From Lachnospiraceae bacterium UBA2734 (lineage in GTDB: Bacteria > Bacillota > Clostridia > Lachnospirales > Lachnospiraceae): a stretch of DNA of 23,615 nucleotides. The notes under the pieces were generated by a model, which saw only the letters and a list, made by a program, of their open reading frames with translations, was not told the origin of the DNA and did not search any database. The stretch is from the NCBI GenBank assembly GCA_002353635.1, contig DEKA01000029.1, positions 61,111 to 84,725 of the forward strand, read 5' to 3'. Shown here one piece after another: positions 1 through 7,815 of the stretch. Positions within the stretch are counted from its first letter, which is position 1. The number at the start of each line of letters is the position of its first letter. Both the position numbers and the translations under genes were made by a program.

Positions 1-43
1 TCCTGGTTCTTTTTTATACCTGTGCACCGCTCTCATAGAACGC

Positions 44-77
44 AAAAAAGACACTGCTTGGGGGGAGTGTCTTTTTT
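44..77. terminator. Bidirectional intrinsic terminator of an upstream gene
   Basis: A 12-bp perfect stem (AAAAAAGACACT at 44-55, AGTGTCTTTTTT at 66-77) encloses a G-rich 10-nt loop. It has a T-run on the right and an A-run on the left, so it could terminate transcription from either side. It probably ends whatever gene lies to the left of the window; bases 1-43 hold no recognisable coding sequence. Confidence 0.85.
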
Positions 78-78
78 T

Positions 79-341
79 ACGAGAAGGTATTCTTCTTATG
101 GGGTATAGCAAAAACTTATATAATGTATTGGGGGGTTACGCCTAGTATAATAACAGAGGCTGTTTTGTGGGTAAAGATTGAGATTCCACAAAGTTTACAA
201 TTTGTTGAGATTAGAATTGTACAAAATTACCATAGTTAGCGTATTGACATTCCGGAAATAAAGGAATTGTAAACGGAGCACACAGTAAGTGTATATCACG
301 GGATATCTTGAAAGGTAAGGGCTTACATCTGTTTTCAGAGG
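79..341. other. AT-rich non-coding region upstream of fba
   Basis: This stretch lacks a credible gene. It holds isolated TATAAT hexamers at 119-124 and 146-151 without good -35 partners, and a TTGACA at 244-249 without a good -10. It may contain further fba promoters, but none can be assigned from sequence alone. Confidence 0.5.
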
Positions 342-370
342 TTCCTATTTGTCCGGGGCTGCGGTATAAT
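342..370 (+). promoter_or_regulatory. Putative sigma-A promoter of fba
   Basis: A perfect -10 hexamer TATAAT lies at 365-370. Seventeen bases upstream is a weak -35, TTCCTA (342-347, 3/6 matches). Transcription would begin near 377 and give a leader of about 50 nt before the fba start. The -10 is convincing and the -35 is not. Confidence 0.55.
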
Positions 371-427
371 GCACGCGTACGCAGGACTCTGAAGCAATAT
401 TTCAGATAACAGAAAGGGGTATTGATT

Positions 428-1366
428 ATGCCTATCGTAACATCCACAGAACTGTTTAAGAAGGCTTATAACGGCGGCTATGCCATCGGCGCCTTCAACA
501 TCAACAATATGGAGATCGTCCAGGGAATCACAGAGGCTGCTGCCGAGCTGAGATCTCCCGTCATTCTCCAGGCCTCCCAGGGCGCAAGAAAGTACGCCAA
601 CAGCGTATATCTGGTTAAGCTCGTAGAAGCTGCCAGTGAGCTGTATCCTGAGCTGCCGATCGTTCTTCACCTCGATCACGGCGCAAGCTTTGAGGTTTGC
701 AAGGACTGCGTCGACAACGGATTTACTTCTGTTATGATCGATTACTCCAGCCACCCGTTCAAGGAGAATATTGAGGTTTCCAAGAAGGTAGCTGAGTACG
801 CACATGCACACGGCGTTGTTGTAGAGGCAGAGCTTGGTACGCTTGCAGGCCAGGAGGACGCCGTATCTGTAGAGGCGGACAAGGCATTCTACACACATCC
901 CGAAGAGGTAGAGGAGTTCGTTGACAAGACAGGTGTTGATTCCCTTGCCATTGCCATCGGCACATCCCACGGCGCTTATAAGTTCAAGCCCGGCACAAAG
1001 CCGCAGCTTCGTCTGGACATCCTCGATGAGGTTGCCAAGAGACTGCCCGGCTTCCCGATCGTTCTTCACGGCTCGTCCTCTGTACCGCAGGAGTATGTAA
1101 AGATCATCAACGAGAACGGCGGCAAGCTCGTTGACGCAATCGGTGTTCCCGAGGATCAGCTGCGTGAGGCTGCAAAGCGTGCTGTGTGCAAGATCAATAT
1201 CGATTCCGATCTGCGCCTTGGCATGACTGCCGGCATCCGCAAGCATTTTGCTGAGCATCCGGATCACTTTGATCCCCGCCAGTACCTCGGCGACGGCCGC
1301 GCCAATGTAAAGGCCATCGTTGAGCATAAGATCAAGGACGTTCTTGGCTCCGACAACAAGTATTGA
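428..1366 (+). CDS. fba: Class II fructose-1,6-bisphosphate aldolase
   Basis: This cytoplasmic zinc enzyme interconverts fructose-1,6-bisphosphate with dihydroxyacetone phosphate and glyceraldehyde-3-phosphate in glycolysis. The 312-residue product has the usual class II length. HLDHG at 81-85 supplies the catalytic Asp83 and zinc ligand His84. EAELGTLAG lies near 133-141, and GTSHG (His181) and LHGSS (His214) provide the other zinc ligands. The C-terminal half contains NIDSDLRL, the phosphate-binding segment. The ATG at 428 is chosen because AAAGGGG (about 413-419) is well spaced from it; an in-frame TTG at 422 would sit too close. The gene stands alone, with a promoter upstream and a strong terminator 43 bp after the stop. 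Confidence 0.96.
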   Translation: MPIVTSTELFKKAYNGGYAIGAFNINNMEIVQGITEAAAELRSPVILQASQGARKYANSVYLVKLVEAASELYPELPIVLHLDHGASFEVCKDCVDNGFTSVMIDYSSHPFKENIEVSKKVAEYAHAHGVVVEAELGTLAGQEDAVSVEADKAFYTHPEEVEEFVDKTGVDSLAIAIGTSHGAYKFKPGTKPQLRLDILDEVAKRLPGFPIVLHGSSSVPQEYVKIINENGGKLVDAIGVPEDQLREAAKRAVCKINIDSDLRLGMTAGIRKHFAEHPDHFDPRQYLGDGRANVKAIVEHKIKDVLGSDNKY

Positions 1367-1408
1367 TAGCGGGCTGAAGGGCTGTGGCTCTTCACCGCGT
1401 GAGAAAGG

Positions 1409-1442
1409 GCTCCGCGCAGCGTATGCTGCGCGGAGCTTTTTT
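1409..1442 (+). terminator. Intrinsic terminator of fba
   Basis: A 12-bp perfect GC-rich stem (GCTCCGCGCAGC at 1409-1420, partner at 1425-1436) with a GTAT loop is followed by six T residues. This is a textbook rho-independent terminator. A smaller hairpin (GAAGGGC/GCTCTTC, 7 bp with one G-U pair) precedes it, just after the fba stop. Confidence 0.95.
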
Positions 1443-1475
1443 GCAGGATGGGACTGAATATATCGCCATTTTGAT

Positions 1476-1627
1476 TGTTCAGCGCCCCATCCCGGGAACC
1501 GAAGGCCCCCGGGATGCAGGCGGTCCGAGTCGCTTCGCGCCTTGACCGCCCCTCGGAAAGTCGGGAAATCCGGATGGAAAGCTCGCTTGCCAGACGGATT
1601 TTCCGACTTTCCGAGGGGTGCTGAACA
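1476..1627. repeat. Palindromic MITE-like intergenic element, 152 bp
   Basis: The element is bounded by 13-bp inverted ends (TGTTCAGCGCCCC at 1476-1488, GGGGTGCTGAACA at 1615-1627; one mismatch). Inside are three further hairpins: ATCCCGGG/CCCGGGAT (about 1489-1515), GGCGGTC (1519-1525) with GACCGCC (1544-1550), and a 24-bp near-perfect stem (1549-1572 with 1595-1618, a single G-U position). No target-site duplication is obvious and no reading frame is credible. Relatives of parts of it occur at 10182-10234 and 17827-17846. It could be a non-autonomous mobile element or a REP-like extragenic palindrome. Confidence 0.6.
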
Positions 1628-1678
1628 TTTATGTCATTTTCAACAAATCTGCCCCGGCAAGTTCGGCGATTCCTCATA

Positions 1679-1707
1679 TTCATCTTTGCGGATGACTTTT
1701 TTATAAT
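1679..1707 (+). promoter_or_regulatory. Putative promoter of the GH13 gene
   Basis: A perfect TATAAT (1702-1707) has only a weak -35 (TTCATC, 1679-1684) 17 bases upstream. The predicted start near 1714 falls directly against the operator at 1715-1728, so a bound repressor would cover the start site. The poor -35 may mean low basal activity or dependence on an activator. Confidence 0.55.
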
Positions 1708-1714
1708 ATTTTCA

Positions 1715-1739
1715 TGATAACGTTTTCAAAATGATTTCA
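1715..1739. promoter_or_regulatory. Tandem LacI-family operator, GH13 gene
   Basis: TGATAACGTTTTCA (1715-1728) is a near-perfect dyad with a central CG, typical of LacI-family and cre operators. A second, degenerate copy, TCAAAATGATTTCA (1726-1739), overlaps it with centres 11 bp apart. The second copy matches the permease operator at 5813-5826 in 12 of 14 positions. The LacI-family protein encoded at 3829-4812 is the likely ligand. Confidence 0.7.
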
Positions 1740-1793
1740 TGCAAGACTGTATTGACCTGATATGTGCCGGCAGACTGTGCGGAAAGGGAAAAA

Positions 1794-3728
1794 ATGGGTG
1801 TTAAGAACAGCAGCTGGGAGAGCGAGTTTACCGACCGCCTGAACAGACATTACGATGAGATGAAGTGGCTCTATGAGGAACTCTACAATGGAGATCTGCA
1901 TGCATTCGCCTATTTCTGCGAGATGCTGCACACCTATTATGCACAGAGAAAGCCGGAGCTGCGTCAGTGGGACCAGGCGAGGGAGGAAGTGCCTGACTGG
2001 TATACAGGCAACGAGATGCTGGGCATGCTGATGTACACGAACTGCTTCGCGGGTACCCTGCAGGGCGTGAGGGAGCATCTGGACTATATACAGGAGTGCG
2101 GCGTCAATTATGTGCATCTGATGCCGCTTCTGCAGAGCCCGAAGGGCAGATCTGACGGCGGCTACGCGGTGTCCGACTTCAGAAAGGTGGAGCCGGAACT
2201 GGGGACAATGGAGGATCTCTCGGCACTTGCGGATGACTGCCATGCCAGAGGAATGAGTGTATGCCTTGATTTCGTTATGAACCACACGAGCGAAGATCAT
2301 GAGTGGGCAAGACGGGCAAAGGCCGGAGAAAAGGAGTATCAGGACAGATATTTCTTCTTCGACGACTGGAGCATCCCCAATGAGTTTGAGAAGACGGTGC
2401 CGCAGGTCTTCCCGCAGACTGCACCGGGGAATTTTACATGGTGCGAAGAGGCGGGCAAGGTGGTGATGACCACGTTCTATCCGTATCAGTGGGATCTCAA
2501 CTACCGCAATCCCACTGTTTTCAATGATATGACGGCGAATATGCTCAATCTCTGCAACAACGGCGTGGATATCATCCGTCTGGACGCTGTGCCGTATATC
2601 TGGAAGACACTCGGCACGAGCTGCCGCAATCTTCCGGAGGTGCACACACTGGTGCGCATCATGCGCATGGCATGCGAGATTGTCTGCCCCGGAACCCTTC
2701 TTCTCGGCGAAGTCGTCATGGAGCCTTCCAAGGTAGTTCCTTATTTTGGCACAGTCGAAAAGCCTGAATGCCACATGCTCTACAATGTGACAACAATGGC
2801 GAGCACCTGGCACACCGTGGCAACAAAGGATGTGCGCCTTCTCAAGCATCAGCTGGAGACTGTATTCGCCCTGCCGAAGCAGTACACGTTCCTCAATTAT
2901 CTGCGCTGCCATGATGATATCGGCTGGGGGCTTGATTATCAGTATCTCTCACAGTTCGGCATCGAAGAGGTGGCACACAAGAAGTTTCTCAATGACTATT
3001 TGAGGGGCGTCTGGTACGGGAGCGATTCCAGAGGAGAGCTCTACAACGACGATCCCCGCCTTGGAGATGCGAGACTGTGCGGCACGACGGCATCCCTGTG
3101 CGGAATCGAGGCGGCGGAGTACGAGCAGAATGCAGACAAGCTGAAACGCGCCATCACGCTCGATATCATGCTGCACGCCTTTCTCTTTACCCAGAGCGGA
3201 ATTCCTGTTCTCTATTCGGGCGATGAGATCGGACAGCTCAATGACTACAGCTATCACAAGGACCCGCTGAAGGCGGATGATTCCAGATATCTGCACAGAG
3301 GAAACTTCAACTGGGATGAGGCCGCTCTTCGGAATGACACCTCCACAAGGCAGGGGATCCTCTTCCATGCCCTCCGAAAGCTCGAAGAGATCCGCGCTTC
3401 GTATGATGTGTTCGACAGTGCAGCGGATACATGGGTGGTCGAGACGTGGAATGACCATATTCTCGGCATCGGAAGATATTACAACGGTCTGAAAATGATC
3501 GCACTCTTTAATTTCTCTGAGTTTGACCAGACAGCGTGGATCAATGAGGATGAGACCTATTATGATATGCTGACCGGGCAGAAGCGCCCGGCAAAGGCGG
3601 TAGGCGTTCCTGCCTGCAGCTTTGCGTGGCTCTTGACGTCGTTCCGCTCCGATGACAATCCGGTAGTCAGCGTAAAAGAGGATGCACTTGAGAGAGAGCG
3701 GAGAAGGAAGACAGGGAAGCGGCAGTGA
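1794..3728 (+). CDS. GH13_4 amylosucrase-family enzyme
   Basis: The 644-residue product resembles amylosucrase, which splits sucrose and transfers glucose to an alpha-glucan, or the related sucrose hydrolase; Neisseria amylosucrase is of similar length. Conserved GH13 regions are present: DFVMNH (159-164), IIRLDAV with nucleophile Asp264, LLGEVVM with acid/base Glu306, and CHDDIGW with His373 and Asp374. GTSCRNLPEVH (274-284) and the DDIGW segment are amylosucrase-like rather than alpha-amylase-like. SDGGYAV near 120 carries the Asp expected at the sugar site. No signal peptide is seen, so it is cytoplasmic. The ATG at 1794 is preferred over a GTG at 1764 because GGAAAGGG lies 5-6 bases before it. 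It sits with a sucrose-type PTS and a LacI regulator, so the true substrate may be sucrose or sucrose-6-phosphate; sequence alone does not decide. Sucrose phosphorylase (GH13_18) is less likely on motifs. Confidence 0.85.
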   Translation: MGVKNSSWESEFTDRLNRHYDEMKWLYEELYNGDLHAFAYFCEMLHTYYAQRKPELRQWDQAREEVPDWYTGNEMLGMLMYTNCFAGTLQGVREHLDYIQECGVNYVHLMPLLQSPKGRSDGGYAVSDFRKVEPELGTMEDLSALADDCHARGMSVCLDFVMNHTSEDHEWARRAKAGEKEYQDRYFFFDDWSIPNEFEKTVPQVFPQTAPGNFTWCEEAGKVVMTTFYPYQWDLNYRNPTVFNDMTANMLNLCNNGVDIIRLDAVPYIWKTLGTSCRNLPEVHTLVRIMRMACEIVCPGTLLLGEVVMEPSKVVPYFGTVEKPECHMLYNVTTMASTWHTVATKDVRLLKHQLETVFALPKQYTFLNYLRCHDDIGWGLDYQYLSQFGIEEVAHKKFLNDYLRGVWYGSDSRGELYNDDPRLGDARLCGTTASLCGIEAAEYEQNADKLKRAITLDIMLHAFLFTQSGIPVLYSGDEIGQLNDYSYHKDPLKADDSRYLHRGNFNWDEAALRNDTSTRQGILFHALRKLEEIRASYDVFDSAADTWVVETWNDHILGIGRYYNGLKMIALFNFSEFDQTAWINEDETYYDMLTGQKRPAKAVGVPACSFAWLLTSFRSDDNPVVSVKEDALERERRRKTGKRQ

Positions 3729-3828
3729 TCCGGGAGCGCAGCTGACCGCAGCAGTCGCCCGGCAAAGACATGGGATCAGACAACCCTGATCATCGGGAAC
3801 AGAAGAGACAGCACAGGCAGGGGGCACT

Positions 3829-4812
3829 ATGACCATCAAACAGGTAGCAGAAATTGCAGGAGTATCGCCGGCAGCCATCAGCCGCTATATCAACGGCGGG
3901 TCGCTGAGTGCGGAGAAAAAGGAAATTATACGCGAAGCCATAGAAAAGACGGGGTATCGTCCGAACATGATGGCGCAGACCATGCGCACGGGAAGGGGCG
4001 GAGAGATCGGCGTCATTGTGCCGAAGATCTACTCCGATTCCGTCTCGCAGATTGTAGGCGGCATCACAGAGAGACTGCGGGAGAAGAATTACCTGACGAT
4101 GCTCGGCACGACTGACGGGCACAGAGAGAGGGAACTGCGCTATCTTGAGCTGATGCAGAATTCCCAGGTGGCCGGCATTATTCTGATGGGGACGGTGATG
4201 ACCCCTCTCCTTGAGGATGCTATATCGAACAGCACAAAGCCTGTGGTGGTGACAGGGCAGAATTTCAAAAATGTGGCCTGCGTCTATCACGATGATTTTC
4301 ATGCAGTTTATGAGCTGATGGCCCGCATGATCCGGAAGGGGCGCCGCCATACAGCCTACATCGGTGTCACACAGGAGGATGAGGCAGCCGGGAAGGAGCG
4401 CAGCAGGGGTGCCCTTGCAGCGTTCAGGGATGCCGGCAGAGAGGAGAGCTCTTTCCGACAGGAGATTGCTTCTGCGTTTACACCTGAAGCGGGAAGAGAA
4501 GCCATGGAGCGCATTCTGCACAGGTATCCGGACACTGACGGCGTTGTGTGCGCGACGGACATGATCGCACATGGCGCGATGATGGCTATTCGGGCGGCAG
4601 GCAGGCGCGTGCCGGAGGATATGGGCATCGCCGGTGTCGGAGACAGCTGGGCGGATGCCGTGGCGGCTACACCTCTGACGACGGCACATCTCTACTACCG
4701 CCAGTGCGGCATTACGGCGACGGATATGCTGCTGCGCATGATCAATCATGAAGACAGCCCTCAGATGAAGACAATGCTGGAGTTCACCATAACAGAGCGA
4801 GGTTCTCTTTGA
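3829..4812 (+). CDS. LacI-family transcriptional repressor (ScrR-like)
   Basis: The 327-residue protein has an N-terminal helix-turn-helix (residues 2-22; recognition helix around SPAAISRYING). A hinge follows with YRPN (43-46), Ala49 and Met52, the last replacing the usual Leu that intercalates at the operator's central CG. The rest is a periplasmic-binding-protein-like effector domain, with GVVCATDMIAHGAM near 243-256 and the GDS of GIAGVGDSW. It most likely senses a sugar or sugar phosphate and controls the GH13 and PTS genes, whose promoters carry matching operators. It follows the GH13 gene after 100 bp with no terminator. The ATG follows AGGGGG only 4 bases away, a short spacing that may limit translation. 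The effector is inferred. Confidence 0.9.
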   Translation: MTIKQVAEIAGVSPAAISRYINGGSLSAEKKEIIREAIEKTGYRPNMMAQTMRTGRGGEIGVIVPKIYSDSVSQIVGGITERLREKNYLTMLGTTDGHRERELRYLELMQNSQVAGIILMGTVMTPLLEDAISNSTKPVVVTGQNFKNVACVYHDDFHAVYELMARMIRKGRRHTAYIGVTQEDEAAGKERSRGALAAFRDAGREESSFRQEIASAFTPEAGREAMERILHRYPDTDGVVCATDMIAHGAMMAIRAAGRRVPEDMGIAGVGDSWADAVAATPLTTAHLYYRQCGITATDMLLRMINHEDSPQMKTMLEFTITERGSL

Positions 4813-4833
4813 GAGAAGGAGGCTCCACAGCGA

Positions 4834-5667
4834 ATGAAGAAGAAACTGATATTTCTTGATATTGACGGGACGCTGACCGTAGCGGGATCGAACGAGCCGC
4901 CGCAGAGTGCGCTGCAGGCGATTGACGAGGCGAAGGCAAACGGCCACAAGGTTTTTCTGTGCACGGGCAGAAACCTGGACATGCTCTCTCCGCTTCTGCG
5001 ATATGGATTTGACGGCATGGTGGCCAGCTCCGGAGGGTATGTGTGTGTCGGGGACAAGGTCATTGCCGATTATCCCATGCCGGATGAAGACAGGGATACT
5101 GCGCTGAGGACGCTCCATGAGAGCGGCGTGTTCTGCACGATCGAGGCGAAGAACGGATCCTGGGGAGATGCCAATCTGAAGGGATTTCTCGACAGCCAGC
5201 CGGAGGGCAACAGCGAAATCGAGAGATGGCGCGCAGCCCTCGCGGGCAATCTGGGCATTCGTCCCATGGAGGCATATGACGGCTCCCCGATTTACAAGGT
5301 GGTGGTCATGTGCCTGAAGAGCAGTCAGCTGCAGAGCGCAAGGAACGCCCTTGAGGACCGGTATAATTTTGTCATGCAGGAAGTGCCTGCACACGGCTGT
5401 ATCAACGGCGAGATTGTAAGCCGCAGATTCGACAAGGGAAGAGGCGTCCAGGCCGTATGCCGTTATCTTGGCGTCAGTACGGAGGATACCATCGGATTCG
5501 GAGACAGCATGAACGATCTGGAGATGATCCAGGCTGTAGGGACCAGCGTCTGCATGGGAAACGGCGCGCAGTCGCTCAAAAAGATCAGTGACGTCGTAGC
5601 ACCCCCTGTGACAGAGAACGGATTGTACAAAGCATTCAAAAGTCTTGGCCTTCTCGAACAGTCCTGA
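4834..5667 (+). CDS. Cof-type HAD-IIB sugar-phosphatase
   Basis: The 277-residue cytoplasmic protein belongs to the HAD superfamily, subfamily IIB (Cof type). These enzymes usually remove phosphate from small metabolites such as hexose phosphates. Motif I is DIDGT with nucleophile Asp9 and Asp11; motif II is CTGR (Thr44); motif III is Lys201 in FDKGRGV; motif IV is GDSMND with Asp224 and Asp228. The cap domain lies between about residues 85 and 190. The start follows AAGGAGG (4816-4822) and lies 21 bp after the repressor stop, so the two are co-transcribed. Cof proteins are promiscuous and the substrate cannot be named. Its place between the sucrose-type regulator and permease makes sucrose-6-phosphate or a hexose phosphate plausible. 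Confidence 0.9.
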   Translation: MKKKLIFLDIDGTLTVAGSNEPPQSALQAIDEAKANGHKVFLCTGRNLDMLSPLLRYGFDGMVASSGGYVCVGDKVIADYPMPDEDRDTALRTLHESGVFCTIEAKNGSWGDANLKGFLDSQPEGNSEIERWRAALAGNLGIRPMEAYDGSPIYKVVVMCLKSSQLQSARNALEDRYNFVMQEVPAHGCINGEIVSRRFDKGRGVQAVCRYLGVSTEDTIGFGDSMNDLEMIQAVGTSVCMGNGAQSLKKISDVVAPPVTENGLYKAFKSLGLLEQS

Positions 5668-5766
5668 CGCCGGAAGCCGTTATTTTGCTACATACAGCAC
5701 GGACAAAGGAATAGAATTTGTGGTAAGTGCATAAAAAATTAACATAGAATTGATACATCCCGACAA

Positions 5767-5795
5767 TTTACAAAGGTTATGTAAAAAATTACAAT
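5767..5795 (+). promoter_or_regulatory. Sigma-A promoter of the sucrose-type PTS gene
   Basis: TTTACA (5767-5772) and TACAAT (5790-5795) are separated by exactly 17 bases; each differs from consensus at one position. Transcription should start near 5802, giving a leader of about 90 nt. This is one of the best promoters in the window, so the permease gene need not depend on read-through from the HAD gene. Confidence 0.8.
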
Positions 5796-5801
5796 AATCT
5801 G

Positions 5802-5826
5802 TGAAAATAAGGTGAAAACGATTTCA
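5802..5826. promoter_or_regulatory. LacI-family operator, PTS gene
   Basis: TGAAAACGATTTCA (5813-5826) has 5-bp dyad arms around a central ACGA and fits both cre and LacI-family operator patterns. A left half-site (TGAAAA at 5802-5807) begins exactly 11 bp upstream. The site lies just downstream of the predicted start, where a bound repressor would act as a roadblock. The same site-plus-half-site geometry occurs before the GH13 gene. Confidence 0.75.
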
Positions 5827-5892
5827 TTCTCAGCCTGCATCTGCATAAGGATTCACCGGAAACTGCATCTTTCTATGTGAAGGAGGGGGATT

Positions 5893-7815
5893 ATGGCACT
5901 GGATTACCATAAGTGTGCGGAGGAGATCGTCCGCTATGTAGGCGGAAGAGAGAACCTCATCAGCGCGGCGCACTGCGCGACAAGGCTGCGTCTCGTCGTC
6001 GCAGACAACAGTAAGATCAATGTCAAGGCCGTGGAGAATGTGGACGGCGTCAAGGGAACGTTCAGCTCGAACGGCCAGTTCCAGGTGATCATCGGCACCG
6101 GAACAGTGAACAAGGTTTACGATGAGTTTCTGAAGATCACCGGCATGTCAGCCGCCACGAAGGATGACGTCAAGGCTGCTGCAGCAGCAAAGGCACCGCT
6201 GTGGAGAAGACTGCTGAAGGTCGTCGGTGATGTCTTCGTTCCAATCCTGCCGGCCATCGTCGCCTCCGGCCTTATGATGGGTCTTGTTGAGGCGCTGGGC
6301 CATGCCATACCGGGCTTCTCAGACACAGACTGGTACAACTGGCTGGACATGGTGGCGAACACGGCGTTTGCCTACCTGCCTGTGATCGTAGCGGTCAGTG
6401 CAGCAAGGGTGTTCGGCGGCAATATTTTCCTCGGCGCCGTCATTGGCCTTCTGATGATTCACTCCAATCTCGTCAATGCCTGGAGTGTTGCCTCGTATGA
6501 GGGCACTATCCCCACCTGGCACCTGCTGCTCTTCACAGTAAAGAGAGTGGGCTATCAGGGACATGTCATTCCGGTTATCATCGCCGTCTGGCTGATGAGT
6601 ACCGTCGAAAAATGGCTCCATAAGCACGTGCCGGAGATGATCGATCTCTTTGTGACGCCTCTTTGCACAGTCCTCGTGACGGCATTTCTTACCTTCACGA
6701 TCATCGGACCGATTTTCTCTACTGCTGAGACATACGTTCTGAACTTCGCACAGTGGCTCATCACTGTCGGCTTCGGCATTGGTGCAGCGGCCATGGGTGC
6801 GATCTATCCGATCACCGTCGTCATGGGTCTGCACCATATGTACAATGTCATTGAGGCGGGCATGCTGGCAGAGGGAGGCAAGAACATCTGGATGCCGATT
6901 GCCTCTGCCGCGAACTTCGCACAGTTCGGTGCCTGCCTGGCGGTCGGCGTGAAGACCCACAATGCAAAGAGAAAGGCAGTTGCCGTTCCCTCCTCTCTCT
7001 CCGCAAGCCTTGGCATCACGGAGCCCGCTATTTTCGGTGTGAACCTTCGCCTGTTCAAGCCCTTTGTCTGCGGCATGATCGGCGGTGCAGTCGGCGCCTG
7101 GTTCGGCTCCGTCAGCAGAATTGGTGCATCGGCATACGGCGTGACCGGAATTCCCGGATATCTTACAATTGACAAGCCTCTGCAGTATACGTTCCTTCTT
7201 CTCATCGCGGGCGGCACGGCGTTCGTCCTCACAATGATCAGCTGGAAAGAGGCGGCAGAAGTCGCGGATGCACCTGCTGCAGCGGCGGAGAGTGCCGGAC
7301 AGACAGCCTCTGCTCCTGCTGAGAGCTCTCAGACGGTTAAGGAGGTAGTGGAGGATGTTCCCGCCTCTCTCTCCAAAGTGATCATCAAGAGCAGCGCAGG
7401 CGAGATCTGCCAGCCGGTTGACGGCACAGTCATTCCTTATACAAAGATTCCGGATCCCACGTTTGCATCCGGTGCACTGGGACAGGGTGTCGGCATTGAG
7501 CCCAAGGGGGAGATTATTTACGCACCCTGCGACGGCGAAATCTCTTCGGTCGCGGAGTCCAAACATGCCATTGGCATAACGGGCGCCAATGATCAGGAAC
7601 TGCTCATTCATGTCGGCGTAGACACTGTGGAGATGAACGGAGACGGGTTCGAACCTCTTGTGAAGGAGGGCGATCATGTACACTGCGGACAGCCTCTGCT
7701 CCGTTACAGCCTTGAGAAGATCAAGGCAGCAGGTCATCCGGACACAGTTGTCGTTCTGCTGACGAACAGCGACGACTATGAGAATGTGCAGTACGGTGAG
7801 GATCTTAACCGCTGA
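5893..7815 (+). CDS. scrA: Sucrose-type PTS enzyme IIBCA
   Basis: This membrane permease imports and phosphorylates a disaccharide. The 640 residues carry three fused domains. IIB (1-85) has phosphocysteine Cys28 in AAHCATRLRL. IIC (about 105-455) is a multi-pass membrane domain with many hydrophobic segments. After an Ala/Glu-rich linker (about 455-485), IIA (about 495-640) carries His558 and phosphohistidine His573 in LLIHVGVDTV. The IIB segment GVKGTFSSNGQFQVIIGTGT and the following NKVYDE are characteristic of sucrose rather than trehalose or beta-glucoside permeases. The fused IIA takes phosphate from HPr, encoded 214 bp downstream. A strong ribosome binding site (AAGGAGGGGG) precedes the ATG. 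The symbol rests on family resemblance; a related alpha-glucoside remains possible. Confidence 0.88.
   Translation: MALDYHKCAEEIVRYVGGRENLISAAHCATRLRLVVADNSKINVKAVENVDGVKGTFSSNGQFQVIIGTGTVNKVYDEFLKITGMSAATKDDVKAAAAAKAPLWRRLLKVVGDVFVPILPAIVASGLMMGLVEALGHAIPGFSDTDWYNWLDMVANTAFAYLPVIVAVSAARVFGGNIFLGAVIGLLMIHSNLVNAWSVASYEGTIPTWHLLLFTVKRVGYQGHVIPVIIAVWLMSTVEKWLHKHVPEMIDLFVTPLCTVLVTAFLTFTIIGPIFSTAETYVLNFAQWLITVGFGIGAAAMGAIYPITVVMGLHHMYNVIEAGMLAEGGKNIWMPIASAANFAQFGACLAVGVKTHNAKRKAVAVPSSLSASLGITEPAIFGVNLRLFKPFVCGMIGGAVGAWFGSVSRIGASAYGVTGIPGYLTIDKPLQYTFLLLIAGGTAFVLTMISWKEAAEVADAPAAAAESAGQTASAPAESSQTVKEVVEDVPASLSKVIIKSSAGEICQPVDGTVIPYTKIPDPTFASGALGQGVGIEPKGEIIYAPCDGEISSVAESKHAIGITGANDQELLIHVGVDTVEMNGDGFEPLVKEGDHVHCGQPLLRYSLEKIKAAGHPDTVVVLLTNSDDYENVQYGEDLNR

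Noticed and set aside
119..151. Two TATAAT hexamers far upstream of fba
   Set aside because: Neither has an acceptable -35 at 16-18 bases and AT-rich sequence makes chance matches likely.
335..1327. 330-codon minus-strand open frame opposite fba
   Set aside because: It is a shadow of a strongly expressed glycolytic gene; no start signal or family resemblance. The same applies to minus-strand frames at 6319-7737, 11705-13099 and 15554-16759.
3790..5394. 534-codon minus-strand open frame opposite the LacI and HAD genes
   Set aside because: The product is rich in His, Cys and Arg with no domain pattern, and both sense genes have clear motifs and ribosome binding sites.
5813..5826. CcpA cre site interpretation of the operator
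   Set aside because: The sequence fits cre, but the HPr encoded here lacks Ser46 and a LacI-family gene is adjacent, so a local repressor is the simpler reading. CcpA is not excluded.
5893..7815. Trehalose or beta-glucoside PTS identity for the permease
   Set aside because: The IIB segment around GTGTVNKVYDE and the AAHCATRLRL motif match sucrose permeases better.
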